DNA from: an uncultured Oscillospiraceae bacterium
GTDB taxonomy: Bacteria; Bacillota; Clostridia; Oscillospirales; Oscillospiraceae
Assembly: GCA_949841465.1 (NCBI GenBank)
Contig: CATKZW010000007.1
Span: forward strand, 21,991 to 85,990
Direction: 5' to 3'
DNA: 64,000 bases
Positions 24,701 to 32,067 of the stretch are shown in pieces (within the stretch, counting starts at the first letter, position 1; the number at the start of each line of letters is the position of its first letter). The notes beneath the pieces were generated by a model. That model had not been told where the DNA came from, did not search any database, and worked only from the letters and a program-made list of their open reading frames with translations. The position numbers and the translations under genes were made by a program.

Positions 24701-25932
24701 CTGCCAGTGACATTGAGCGCCACCTTGTTATAGCTACCATAAGCTCCATACTGACTCGCATTGTCAGCCAGTACAACATTACCCATCTTGACAGGTCCGT
24801 TGATGGTCAGGGATCCGTTGCCCACAGTAGTGCTAGAATTCACAGTAGCCTGATTGATGGTCACGGTACCGTTCCAGGTCTTGATTGAGCCAATCGTTAC
24901 ACTGCGAACCGCGGAATTGGCCTGACCAATGGTAATCACGCCGGCGGTTGTGCTGGTATCGTTTGCACGCTCGATATTGTTCACAGTGCCGCCGTTTACG
25001 ATAACGCTGGGTACGTTAACAGCTTTAAAATCGCCGTTCTGGCGGCTGCCCACAGTAATATTGCCTACCACAGAGGTGCCGCCGATGGTAACACCGCCTC
25101 CGTTACTGGTCAGGCTGATGTTATGACCAGTGGCATTAGTATCCTGAAGGCTGACGGTACTGCTGTCACCATTGGTAATGGTAATATCACCCGTCAGCTC
25201 ACCGCCCGTAGCAGTAATCTTCTGGGTCGCGTAGGTGGTTGAGGTGAGGGTACCCTGGTTGTTATAGGTTTTGGTTTCACCATCCAGAGTGATGGCACCC
25301 ACCTCCACGCTGGTAAGGTTGATCGTGTTGGCACGCGCTTTGATATTAATGTTATCCACAGTAATGTTACTAAGGGTCAACGTCATACCGCTTTTGTCAC
25401 GACTGGTTGACATATCGGCAATGCTGAGACTACCAGTCCCAGTGGGATTTAGAGCATTCCAACGGGAATCGCTGACCTTCAGACTGGTCACCTTCGGGTC
25501 GATGGCGCTGATAATCAAACTCTTGCCATTGACATCCACCGTGAGGTTCTGGTTCAAATCATTAATTGTTTCATTTTGCAACAGGGTGATAGTGGTGCTG
25601 ACATAGTCGGTCGAACTGCCATTCTTCAGCATGGCATTCAGACTGCTGTACCACCGGCCACTGTTGCCAGTGCTGGCAACGACGCCGCTGCTCACAGTGT
25701 AGTATTTGGTTTCGTTGCCGACTTTCTGGGACCAGTACCAATCACCGGCCGTCACGCCGATACTGTCATTATTCTTCGCGGCGTAAGTGACGGTAGTTTT
25801 GCCCTCCATGCTGTTTCCTTTGTCATCCTCAGTGGGCGGATTCCGATTACCATCCGCTGCAAACACGCCCACGGGCAGCAGTGTCAGCACCATGGCCAGG
25901 GCCAGCGCTGCTGACAACAGTCGTTTCTTCAT
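21763..25932 (-). CDS. large secreted SLH-domain surface protein
   Basis: A 1389-residue exported protein, the largest gene here. Residues 1-26 are a signal peptide (cut after VFA). Residues about 90-470 are Thr/Asn/Val-rich with short repeats (ITVDNINIKA, GNITVGSR, GTVTINQATVN), as in beta-helix surface proteins. Residues about 1000-1190 contain beta-sandwich repeats of the type GYVSNGVTVR...YTFTMPAGSVTVTPAF. The last 190 residues are three SLH modules (FSDVWAKEYYSNPVAWAV, VDVSPTLTPGDYYSAILWAV, YDVPSTEYYAKPVSWAANR) that anchor it to the wall. Codon use is less GC-biased than that of its neighbours. AAGGAGG precedes the ATG. Probably an S-layer or adhesive protein. Confidence 0.9.
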   Translation of the reverse strand: MKKRLLSAALALAMVLTLLPVGVFAADGNRNPPTEDDKGNSMEGKTTVTYAAKNNDSIGVTAGDWYWSQKVGNETKYYTVSSGVVASTGNSGRWYSSLNAMLKNGSSTDYVSTTITLLQNETINDLNQNLTVDVNGKSLIISAIDPKVTSLKVSDSRWNALNPTGTGSLSIADMSTSRDKSGMTLTLSNITVDNINIKARANTINLTSVEVGAITLDGETKTYNNQGTLTSTTYATQKITATGGELTGDITITNGDSSTVSLQDTNATGHNISLTSNGGGVTIGGTSVVGNITVGSRQNGDFKAVNVPSVIVNGGTVNNIERANDTSTTAGVITIGQANSAVRSVTIGSIKTWNGTVTINQATVNSSTTVGNGSLTINGPVKMGNVVLADNASQYGAYGSYNKVALNVTGSRSSIGDIAFGTVNEASTVSIPDDRTNTFGNLSLGKYAGKGIKGGAFQYTPANADAMLWFDDALHFTRKDGSLYYYYDKNELSDAIADLKNNTDKLAVLAPATPAGNPSHVQFMNGNLLVAILDYNFNTSVILPNKINGTPVVTWTDGKNDQSAQTYPINKETPLIADGNTIQLNVQSDVGAVTKLINATTESDSNNPDVRVTVSNNQINLSGAVSTIYGGGDATIIVTFYTDLVNTVDSDTNIAKYVSFRVPVTYNPTTRTGAFGTLGANSDLPRGVVVKDTTITVGNNVYTLNVSGLGVPAANIKVDESAKGIQVNFSGSGWTDGLKRQVTDIFEEFDWTNSTAIRQAVNEALKGISNATTVNGYRTAAQRAAWTLWNSTSPNEANLTSTLYNQVYLVPYLNVTVSQYLNSGTLTFTAVPSYRIEVRGGESGPYAFPDDATHPNRAYIAKPGTTLGNLDSELVLPGAVLKLKNLPETFNEANLHQDSTYVYTLSSAATANNSRSYTITHGGNAGLGSMSLNNNDYSVRVDTSAGYRIGNYTSLQAAANDTKPRPQGYEDVITIESNYTGTQTLSLTGEARTIKVVSNGNTNIVAGASGTIVTTIRAGHEYQVQLLKNTVAPGQNIIVASATGGSASVNVNPATVGQTVTITLRPNTGYVSNGVTVRTNATTGTASTNVPVTGSGNTYTFTMPAGSVTVTPAFRQGQTQTTATVTVSSPNTGSAVTSALNNQVTPGSVVTVTTYPASGQRTMGLNVSTNGGSTTAVRTGVNTFQFTVPSNATNVVVTPTFDVNNNTVFSDVWAKEYYSNPVAWAVSNGVTDGTSTYTFSPNNYCTRAQMVTFLWRAAGRPPVTNIRNPFVDVSPTLTPGDYYSAILWAVSEGITDGKTATRFAPNDIVTRGQAVTFLYRFEKQPPAGTTSQFYDVPSTEYYAKPVSWAANRAVPITTGKTNTMFDPNAAVTRAQAVTFLYRDRTNKLA

Positions 25933-26085
25933 GTTTCTGTTCCTCCTTATTCTGGTATGGATCGCAGGGGTTCGCCGGTCCAGCCGGCAGGTTTAAGTCC
26001 CGTTTAGGGGTGTGGCCGGGCATACGCCCCTCCTTCCATCGGAATGATTGGCTGCCGCCTCCGACGCCACAGTTATACGGCTACT
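25933..26085 (-). promoter_or_regulatory. leader of the SLH gene with an overlapping upstream reading frame
   Basis: The transcript starts near 26079 and has a leader of about 147 bases. It contains ATG at 26023 with AGGAGGGG five bases upstream. That frame runs 30 codons to the SLH start, then overlaps the SLH gene in a different frame and ends at a TAA near 25850. It may tune translation of the SLH protein. This is read from sequence only. Confidence 0.35.
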
Positions 26086-26113
26086 ATTATACTCTATCGG
26101 CAGAATTTTGCAA
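26086..26113 (-). promoter_or_regulatory. sigma-A promoter of the large SLH gene
   Basis: On the minus strand TTGCAA (26108-26113) and a perfect TATAAT (26086-26091) are spaced 16 bases. Confidence 0.75.
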
Positions 26114-26171
26114 GGCTTAACACCGATTTTTTACAAAAAAAACTGCCAGCCTTGACAAAGTCCGCCAGCCC

Positions 26172-26200
26172 TTGCGCTTGATATATTAATATGGTATAAT
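26172..26200 (+). promoter_or_regulatory. promoter of the small toxin-like peptide
   Basis: TTGCGC (26172-26177) and TATAAT (26195-26200) are 17 bases apart on the plus strand; the peptide start is about 58 bases downstream of the expected transcription start. Confidence 0.65.
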
Positions 26201-26264
26201 GGATATAAGCGCTGTCGTACAAAAAAGGCGGTTGGCCACTCCCTTGCGAAAGGGGGTGAAGCAG

Positions 26265-26360
26265 ATGGGAAACGGACGCCGGGCGAAAGTCCTGCGTTTT
26301 CTGGTATGGTTCATCATCACGCTTTTGCTGATGATCTACATATCCCCAAAAGCATATTGA
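26265..26360 (+). CDS. 31-residue hydrophobic peptide, type I toxin candidate
   Basis: ATG at 26265 follows AGGGGGTGA by a few bases and opens a 31-codon frame. The peptide has a basic head (MGNGRRAKVLR), one membrane helix (FLVWFIITLLLMIYI) and a short tail SPKAY. This matches the holin-like/TxpA-type toxins of Firmicutes in size and layout. The stop codon lies in a 12-bp stem (26354-26365 with 26379-26390) and a terminator-like hairpin follows at 26413-26441. A consensus promoter faces it and another faces the opposite way from inside the 3' region, the arrangement of a type I toxin-antitoxin locus. It is too short for standard gene callers. Confidence 0.65.
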   Translation: MGNGRRAKVLRFLVWFIITLLLMIYISPKAY

Positions 26361-26379
26361 CCGCTCGGCTGGCACCCAA
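26265..26379 (-). ncRNA. candidate antisense antitoxin RNA (3' end unknown)
   Basis: Deduced from the antisense promoter at 26386-26414. It would pair with the toxin message from its stop-codon hairpin back through the coding region. The right edge is set by the promoter; the left edge given here is arbitrary, as no clear terminator was found on that strand. Confidence 0.4.
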
Positions 26380-26390
26380 GCGGTCAATAT
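26354..26390 (+). other. 12-bp inverted repeat over the toxin stop codon
   Basis: ATATTGACCGCT (26354-26365) and AGCGGTCAATAT (26379-26390) form a perfect stem with a 13-base loop. The stop codon TGA is inside the left arm and the antisense -10 lies on the right arm. Confidence 0.7.
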
Positions 26391-26414
26391 AGATCACACT
26401 ATATTCGATTGTAA
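26386..26414 (-). promoter_or_regulatory. antisense promoter, probable antitoxin RNA
   Basis: On the minus strand TTACAA (26409-26414) and TATATT (26386-26391) are 17 bases apart. A transcript from about 26379 would be antisense to the toxin coding sequence. Confidence 0.6.
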
Positions 26415-26441
26415 GGGCTGACCGCCTGCGGCAGCGCCCTT
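26413..26441 (+). terminator. terminator-like hairpin of the toxin transcript
   Basis: AAGGGC (26413-26418) pairs with GCCCTT (26436-26441), with an inner TG/CA extension. The tail ATATGCTTATG is only weakly T-rich. Confidence 0.45.
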
Positions 26442-26505
26442 ATATGCTTATGATACACGTTTTCCCCGGATTTGTCAAGGCAATTTCGCGTCAGGAGGTC
26501 AGGCC

Positions 26506-27726
26506 ATGGAGTATGATTTACTGTTGGAGGGCTGCTGCGAGGTAGGCCGCCAGCTTTTGCGCCACGGCGCGGAGATTCAGCGCACGGAGGACACGGTGCG
26601 GCGCATCCTGGCGGCCTACGGCCTGGCGGGAGAGGTATTCGCCATTCCCAACTGCCTCTGGGTAAGCGCGTCCTGTCCGGACGGCCGCACCCGGACGGTG
26701 ATGCGCCGCGTTCCTGGCTCCGCGGTGGATATTGAGGGCATCGAGCGGTACAACGACCTGTCCCGGCATCTCTGCGCCGCCCCGCCGGAGGACCCGGGGG
26801 ACATCCTCCGCCAATGCCGGGAGACCCGTGCCGCCATGCGGCGGTACCCGGCGGCGCTGCGCCTGTTCGGTTACTTTGTGGGGGCGTTTTTTTTCGCGCT
26901 CTTCTTCTCCGGCGGCTGGACGGAGGCGGCCGCGGCCGGGCTGACGGGTCTGGCCTGCGGGGCCTGCCTGACGGCTCTGGACCGGGCGGGCAGCAACCCG
27001 TTTATCTCCACCCTGGCGTCGGCCTTCGTGCTGGGGGCGGTGTCCTGCGGCCTGTCGGCGCTGGGCGTGCCCATCAGTCTGGAGATCACCATGGCCGGGA
27101 GCATCATGGTGCTGGTGCCCGGACTGGTATTCACCAGCTTCATGAGCGACCTGCTCACCGGGGACCTGGTGGCGGGTCTGGCCACCTTCGCCCGGGCGGT
27201 CCTGTCGGCAGGGGCCATCGCCCTGGGCGCGGGAGCCGCCATGGCCCTGTTCCGGGAGGCGGTCCCCGCCCAGGCGGGCGCTCCGCTGGTCTACAGCCCG
27301 CTGATGTGCTGCCTGTTTGCCTTTGTGGCCTGCCTGGGCTTCTGCCCGGCCTACAACGCCCAGGGGGTGGGGGTGCTGCTGTGCTCCCTGGGGGGTGCGC
27401 TGGGCTGGGCGGTCTACCTGCTGGTGACGGGCCTGAACGGCACCATCTTCCTGGCCAGCCTCGCCGCCGCCGTGACGGTGGCGGCCTATTCGGAGGGGAT
27501 GGCCCGGCTGCGGCGGTGCCCGGCCACGTCCTATCTGGTCATCGCCATGTTCCCGCTGGTGCCGGGCCTGACCATCTATCAGGCCATGGATTACGGCCTC
27601 CGGGGGAACACGGAGATGTTTCTGGAAACCTTTTTCCGCACTATGGGCATCGCCGGGTGCCTGGCGCTGGGGCTGTTGCTGGTGTCGGCGGCGCTGGGGG
27701 TCTGGCAGCGGTGGAGGAGGCCGTGA
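26506..27726 (+). CDS. ThrE-like threonine/serine exporter family protein (fused form)
   Basis: A 406-residue membrane protein. Residues 1-115 are a soluble N-terminal part with GAEIQRTEDTVRRILAAYG, typical of the ThrE/YjjP N-terminal domain. About ten membrane helices follow in two halves: the ThrE core (FISTLASAFVLGAVSCGL, ITMAGSIMVLVPGLVFTSFM, DLLTGDLVAGLATFARA) and the YjjB-like half (ATSYLVIAMFPLVPGLTIYQAMDY). In many Firmicutes the two halves are separate genes; here they are one. Family members export threonine, serine or dicarboxylates. AGGAGG lies seven bases before the ATG. Confidence 0.88.
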   Translation: MEYDLLLEGCCEVGRQLLRHGAEIQRTEDTVRRILAAYGLAGEVFAIPNCLWVSASCPDGRTRTVMRRVPGSAVDIEGIERYNDLSRHLCAAPPEDPGDILRQCRETRAAMRRYPAALRLFGYFVGAFFFALFFSGGWTEAAAAGLTGLACGACLTALDRAGSNPFISTLASAFVLGAVSCGLSALGVPISLEITMAGSIMVLVPGLVFTSFMSDLLTGDLVAGLATFARAVLSAGAIALGAGAAMALFREAVPAQAGAPLVYSPLMCCLFAFVACLGFCPAYNAQGVGVLLCSLGGALGWAVYLLVTGLNGTIFLASLAAAVTVAAYSEGMARLRRCPATSYLVIAMFPLVPGLTIYQAMDYGLRGNTEMFLETFFRTMGIAGCLALGLLLVSAALGVWQRWRRP

Positions 27727-27831
27727 GGCTGTTACAAATTCGACATCAATTCGTAACCCTTCGTTCCTTGACCCCCCTCCCCGCCTGTGCTACCATAGCC
27801 TGGAAGTCAAAATAAAGGAGTTCTTGTCGAA

Positions 27832-28716
27832 ATGCACTGCAAAAAGTTCTTCCTCCTCTGCGCCCTGGCGCTGACCCTGCTGGCAGGGTGCTCCACCCCT
27901 GGGGCGTCCAACCCCGCGTCCCTGGCAAACCCCACCCCCGCGGCAGAGCCCTCCGCCGCCGTCACTCCCACGCCGGAACCCACGCCCACCCCTGCTCCTA
28001 CGCCGGAGCCCACCCCCACGCCGGTTTTGGTGGAGCCCTACGAGTTTGGCACACCGCTGGAGGAGAGCGGACCGGTGGCGGACGACAGCTTTTTTGACAC
28101 GTCGGTATTCCTGGGCGACTCCCGCACAGAGGGCCTCCAGCTCTTCAGCGGCCTGAAGCACGGGGATTTCTACTGGGCCCGGAGCATGACGGTGTTCCGC
28201 GCGGACAGCGAGGACTACCGGGTGTTCGAGGTGGACGGCCAGAAGTACAGCATGACGGAGACCCTGGCGCTGAAGCAGTATGAGAACGTGTACATCATGC
28301 TGGGGGTCAACGAGCTGGGCTACTCCGCCGAGGACTTTGAAACGGGCCTGGGGGCGCTGCTGGATAAGGTCATCGAGCTCCAGCCCGAGGCGGTGATTTA
28401 CCTCCAGATCATGCCCCCGCTGAACGATTCCATGTGCCGGAAAAACAGCCTGGCCCACTACATCAACAACGAGAATCTGGCCCAGTTCAACGCGGCCATC
28501 GTCCGCCTGGCGGCGGAAAAGAAGGTAGCCCTGCTGAACACCGCCGAGGCGTACACCGGCGAGGACGGACAGCTCCCCGCGGAGCTGTCCAACGACGGGT
28601 GCCACTTCGCCTACGGCGCGTACAGCCGCTGGGCCGACTACCTGCGCACCCACGTGATGGATCGGGACCGGTACTTCGCCAACCGGGAGCTGGCATTGGC
28701 GGATTCTTTTTCTTGA
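27832..28716 (+). CDS. SGNH/GDSL-family esterase-like lipoprotein
   Basis: A 294-residue lipoprotein. The lipobox LLAGC ends at Cys19, followed by a Pro/Thr-rich spacer of about 45 residues (repeats of TPTPEP type) that may span the wall. The SGNH core has block I VFLGDSRTEGL (nucleophile Ser), block III IMLGVNELGYS (Gly and Asn) and block V DGCHFAYGAY (Asp and His). Such enzymes remove O-acetyl or other acyl groups from wall polymers or glycans. AAAGGAG is rather far (11 bases) from the ATG. The stop codon lies within a dispersed T-rich motif at 28704-28720. Confidence 0.88.
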   Translation: MHCKKFFLLCALALTLLAGCSTPGASNPASLANPTPAAEPSAAVTPTPEPTPTPAPTPEPTPTPVLVEPYEFGTPLEESGPVADDSFFDTSVFLGDSRTEGLQLFSGLKHGDFYWARSMTVFRADSEDYRVFEVDGQKYSMTETLALKQYENVYIMLGVNELGYSAEDFETGLGALLDKVIELQPEAVIYLQIMPPLNDSMCRKNSLAHYINNENLAQFNAAIVRLAAEKKVALLNTAEAYTGEDGQLPAELSNDGCHFAYGAYSRWADYLRTHVMDRDRYFANRELALADSFS

Positions 28717-28792
28717 AAGAGCGGCAAAAATGATATAAAAATCTTTTCTTTCTTTTTTTCCTGTGGTATACTTGTAAAACTGTAATTTTGTA

Positions 28793-28848
28793 GGAGGTCC
28801 TTCCAATGTAGATAACTGTTGTTTTTGAATCAAAAAATCAACAGGAGG
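28793..28848 (+). promoter_or_regulatory. prfC leader: start-stop mini-ORF and hairpin next to the ribosome site
   Basis: GGAGG (28793-28797) is followed 8 bases later by ATG (28806-28808) directly joined to TAG (28809-28811). A hairpin follows: CTGTTG-TTTTTG (28816-28827) pairs with CAAAAA-(AT)-CAACAG (28831-28844), and its right arm runs into AGGAGG (28843-28848), the ribosome site of prfC. A ribosome parked on the AUG-UAG would lie next to this hairpin. The role is inferred. Confidence 0.55.
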
Positions 28849-28853
28849 AACCT

Positions 28854-30458
28854 ATGTCACAATATGAAGCCGAAATCAAGCGGAGAAGAACCTTCGCAAT
28901 TATTTCCCATCCCGACGCCGGCAAGACCACGCTGACGGAAAAATTTCTGCTGTACGGGGGCGCCATCGCCCAGGCAGGCGTGGTCAAGGGCAAGAAGAAC
29001 GCCCGCGCAGCCACCTCCGACTGGATGGAAATTGAGAAACAGCGCGGCATTTCCGTCACGTCCTCCGTCATGCAGTTCCAGTACGAGGGTTTCTGCATCA
29101 ACATCCTGGACACCCCCGGCCACCAGGACTTTTCTGAGGACACCTACCGCACCCTGATGGCCGCGGACAGCGCCGTCATGGTCATTGACGCGGCCAAGGG
29201 CGTGGAGGCCCAGACCCGGAAGCTGTTTAAGGTGTGCCGCCTGCGGGATATCCCCATCTTCACCTTCATCAACAAGATGGACCGGGAGGCCCGGGACCCC
29301 TTCGAGCTGTGCCAGGAGCTGGAGCACGAGCTGGGCATCGACACATACGCCGTCAACTGGCCCATCGGCTGCGGCAAGGCCTTCCAGGGTGTGTACGACC
29401 GGGAGCGCAGGCGCATCATCCACTTCACCTCCAACGGCGGCTCCAAGGCGGCCACCGCCACCGAAATCAGCCTGGATGACCCGGAGCTGGCCGCCCTCAT
29501 CGGCCAAAGCTGCCGCGACCAGCTCTCCGACGAGATCGAGCTGCTGGACGGCGCGTCCTGTGAGTTCGACATGGACCGGGTGCGCCACGGGCGGCTGTCC
29601 CCGGTGTTCTTCGGCTCGGCGCTGACCAACTTCGGCGTGGAGCCCTTCCTGGAGGACTTCCTGCGCATGACCACCGCTCCCCTGCCCCGCACCGCAGGGG
29701 AAGAGCTCATTGACTCCTTTGACGACAGCTTCTCCGCCTTTGTGTTTAAGATTCAGGCCAACATGAACAAGGCCCATCGGGACCGTATTGCTTTCATGCG
29801 GGTGGTGTCCGGCCGGTTTGACGCGGACAAGGAGGTCTACCACATCCAGGGCGGCAAAAAGCTGAAGCTGTCCCGGCCCCAGCAGCTGATGGCGGCGGAG
29901 CGGGAAATCATTGAGGAGGCCTACGCCGGGGACATTATCGGCGTGTTTGACCCGGGCATCTTCTCCATTGGGGACACTCTGTGTATGCCGGGCCACAAGT
30001 TCCAGTTCGACCCCATTCCCACCTTCGCGCCGGAGCACTTCCGCCGGGTGCGGCCCCTTGACACCATGAAGCGCAAGCAGTTCCTCAAGGGCATGGAGCA
30101 GATCGCCCAGGAGGGCGCGATCCAGATTTTCAAGACCCCCTATTCCGGCATGGAGGAAGTCATCGTGGGCGTGGTGGGCACCCTGCAATTCGACGTGCTG
30201 GAATACCGCCTCAAGAACGAGTACGGAGTGGATCTCTACGCCGAGGGCCTGCCCTACGAATACCTGCGCTGGCTCCGCCACGACGGGGACGAGCCCCTGC
30301 GGGCGGACGACCTCACCCTCCCCGGCGACGCCATGCTGGTGGAGGACTACCGGCAGAACCAGCTGCTGCTGTTTGCCTCCCAGTGGTCCATCAACTGGAC
30401 GGCGGAGCGCAACAAGACGGTCACCCTGTCTGAGTTCGGCGGCACCGCTTTTTCCTGA
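28854..30458 (+). CDS. prfC: peptide chain release factor 3
   Basis: A 534-residue translational GTPase that recycles RF1/RF2 from terminating ribosomes. The G1 loop is SHPDAGKTTLTEKFL (about residues 16-30), switch II lies in DTPGHQDFSEDTYRTL, and NKMD in TFINKMDRE is G4. The RF3-specific C-terminal domain contains PIPTFAPEHFRRVRP, RKQFLKGMEQIAQEGAIQIF and VVGTLQFDVLEYRLKNEYGVD. AGGAGG six bases upstream sets the start. It stands alone, preceded by the unusual leader at 28793-28848. Confidence 0.97.
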   Translation: MSQYEAEIKRRRTFAIISHPDAGKTTLTEKFLLYGGAIAQAGVVKGKKNARAATSDWMEIEKQRGISVTSSVMQFQYEGFCINILDTPGHQDFSEDTYRTLMAADSAVMVIDAAKGVEAQTRKLFKVCRLRDIPIFTFINKMDREARDPFELCQELEHELGIDTYAVNWPIGCGKAFQGVYDRERRRIIHFTSNGGSKAATATEISLDDPELAALIGQSCRDQLSDEIELLDGASCEFDMDRVRHGRLSPVFFGSALTNFGVEPFLEDFLRMTTAPLPRTAGEELIDSFDDSFSAFVFKIQANMNKAHRDRIAFMRVVSGRFDADKEVYHIQGGKKLKLSRPQQLMAAEREIIEEAYAGDIIGVFDPGIFSIGDTLCMPGHKFQFDPIPTFAPEHFRRVRPLDTMKRKQFLKGMEQIAQEGAIQIFKTPYSGMEEVIVGVVGTLQFDVLEYRLKNEYGVDLYAEGLPYEYLRWLRHDGDEPLRADDLTLPGDAMLVEDYRQNQLLLFASQWSINWTAERNKTVTLSEFGGTAFS

Positions 30459-30459
30459 G

Positions 30460-30481
30460 TTTCTTTTTCTATAAAAAGAAA
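30460..30481. repeat. T-rich palindromic hairpin after prfC
   Basis: TTTCTTTTT (30460-30468) and AAAAAGAAA (30473-30481) form a 9-bp stem, 2 bases after the stop codon. It resembles the motifs at 28704, 40194 and 61363, each at a gene end. Confidence 0.55.
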
Positions 30482-30572
30482 ACCAAAAAGAGCTTTAGGC
30501 CGCTTTCAAAGCGGTGATAATCGAAACAAATCCGCATGGCTGCGGGATGGCGCGCACTGATGGGATAAGGGC

Positions 30573-31307
30573 ATGAAGAAACTGTTAAAAACTGCAATTC
30601 CCCTGGGTTTTTGGCTGGCCGTTTGGCAGGCCGCCTCCTGGGCGGTAGGACGGGAGCTGCTGCTCCCGGGCCCGGTCCGGGTGGGGGAGCGCCTTCTCGC
30701 CCTGGCCGGGACGGCGGATTTTTGGCTGGACCTGGGTGCCACGCTGGGGCGGGTGTTCCTGGGACTGCTGTGGGGTGCGCTGGCGGGAACGGTTTTGGCG
30801 TTCCTCACCCACTTTTCCCCTTGGGCGGACCGGCTGGTGTCCCCAGCCATCCGGGTGGTACGGGCCACGCCGGTGGTGTCCTTCATCCTGCTGGTGTACC
30901 TGTGGGTGGCCCGCGCCGCCATCCCCTGGGTCATCGCCGGGCTGATGGTGCTCCCCGTGGTGTGGGGTGCGCTGTCGGCGGGGCTGGGGAGCATGGACGG
31001 AAAGCTGCTGGAGCTTGCCCGGGCCTACCGCTTCTCCCGGCTCAAGACCCTGCGGCTGGTCTACCTGCCCGCCCTGCGCCCCCACCTCTCCGCCGGGCTG
31101 CTCACCGCCTTTGGGCTGGCCTGGAAGTCCGGCGTGGCGGCGGAGGTCATCTGTCCGCCCGCCCGGGCCATCGGCTCCCGCATCCAGCAGGCCAAGCTGG
31201 GGCTGGAGACTGCGGACCTGTTTGCCTGGACCCTCGCCATCGTGGCGCTGTCCCTGGCGCTGGAAGGGCTGCTTCGTTGGGGGCTGGAGAGGGGGGACAG
31301 GCGGTGA
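30573..31307 (+). CDS. ABC importer permease (SsuC/TauC type)
   Basis: A 244-residue permease with about six membrane helices. The binding-protein-dependent permease loop is present as [35 protein letters not shown] (EAA-type motif, about residues 137-171). [25 protein letters not shown] at the front is typical of nitrate/sulfonate/thiamine-precursor permeases. Its TGA overlaps the GTG of the ATPase gene. No substrate-binding protein gene is adjacent, so the solute cannot be assigned. The ribosome site (AAGGG) is very close to the ATG. Confidence 0.88.
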   Translation: MKKLLKTAIPLGFWLAVWQAASWAVGRELLLPGPVRVGERLLALAGTADFWLDLGATLGRVFLGLLWGALAGTVLAFLTHFSPWADRLVSPAIRVVRATPVVSFILLVYLWVARAAIPWVIAGLMVLPVVWGALSAGLGSMDGKLLELARAYRFSRLKTLRLVYLPALRPHLSAGLLTAFGLAWKSGVAAEVICPPARAIGSRIQQAKLGLETADLFAWTLAIVALSLALEGLLRWGLERGDRR

Positions 31308-31885
31308 TAAAACTGACAGATTTAACTCTTCGTTATGGAGATAAGCTGGTGCTGGACCGCTTTTCCCTGGAAATACCGGACCGGGGCCTCACCGCCCTCA
31401 GCGGCCCGTCGGGCTGCGGCAAGACCACCCTCCTGCGGGTGATGGCGGGGCTGGCGAAGCCGGAAAGCGGCACGGTGTCCGGCATAGACCCGGCCCGGAC
31501 GGCGCTGCTGTTCCAGGAGGACCGCCTCCTGCCCTGGCGGACGGCGGCCCAGAACATCACCGACGTGCTCCCCCGGAGCCGCAGGGGGGAGGGGCCGCGC
31601 TGGCTGGCCTTCGCCGAGCTGGACGGGGAGGGAGAGGCGTACCCAACTGCCCTGTCCGGCGGCATGGCGCGGCGGCTGGCGCTGGCCCGGTGCGCGGCGC
31701 TGGGCGGGGACCTGCTGCTGCTGGACGAGCCCTTTGCCGGGGTGGACCGGTCGCGGACGGCCCGCCTGCTGGACCGCCTGCGGGGACTGGGAGTTCCCGC
31801 CGTGCTGGCCACCCACCAGCCCCAGGTGCTGGCGGCCTGTGATACCATCATTTCATTGGACGGTCCGCCCCTTTATCGTGTGTAA
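31304..31885 (+). CDS. ABC transporter ATP-binding protein, compact form
   Basis: A 193-residue ATPase partner of the preceding permease, starting at GTG 31304 in a GTGA overlap. All motifs are present: Walker [10 protein letters not shown] (about residues 35-43), Q-loop [11 protein letters not shown], signature [13 protein letters not shown], Walker [13 protein letters not shown] and H-loop ATHQ. It is about 50 residues shorter than usual SsuB/TauB proteins: the segment between Q-loop and signature is trimmed and the C-terminal tail ends soon after the H-loop. It powers import of an unknown small anion or heterocycle. Confidence 0.9.
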   Translation: MIKLTDLTLRYGDKLVLDRFSLEIPDRGLTALSGPSGCGKTTLLRVMAGLAKPESGTVSGIDPARTALLFQEDRLLPWRTAAQNITDVLPRSRRGEGPRWLAFAELDGEGEAYPTALSGGMARRLALARCAALGGDLLLLDEPFAGVDRSRTARLLDRLRGLGVPAVLATHQPQVLAACDTIISLDGPPLYRV

Positions 31886-31943
31886 CAAAGGCTGCTCCGG
31901 CGTACTGTGAGCGGGCCTGGCGAAAACAGGCAATCGACGAGAA

Positions 31944-31982
31944 CCCCCTGATGCAGGAAGGCGCGGGCACTGCATCAGGGGG
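31944..31982 (+). terminator. hairpin after the ABC importer genes
   Basis: CCCCCTGATGCAG (31944-31956) and CTGCATCAGGGGG (31970-31982) form a perfect 13-bp stem with a 13-base loop. The tail is TAAAAAC rather than a T-run, so termination strength is uncertain. Confidence 0.55.
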
Positions 31983-32032
31983 TAAAAACATGCCAAAACG
32001 AGAGATATCCATACAGAAATGTGGCGGAAATA

Positions 32033-32061
32033 TTGACAAGTCGAAGAGAAACTGGTAGAAT
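32033..32061 (+). promoter_or_regulatory. sigma-A promoter of the ABC-2 exporter operon
   Basis: TTGACA (32033-32038) and TAGAAT (32056-32061) are 17 bases apart. The first start codon is about 200 bases downstream. Confidence 0.78.
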
Positions 32062-32067
32062 GTAAAT

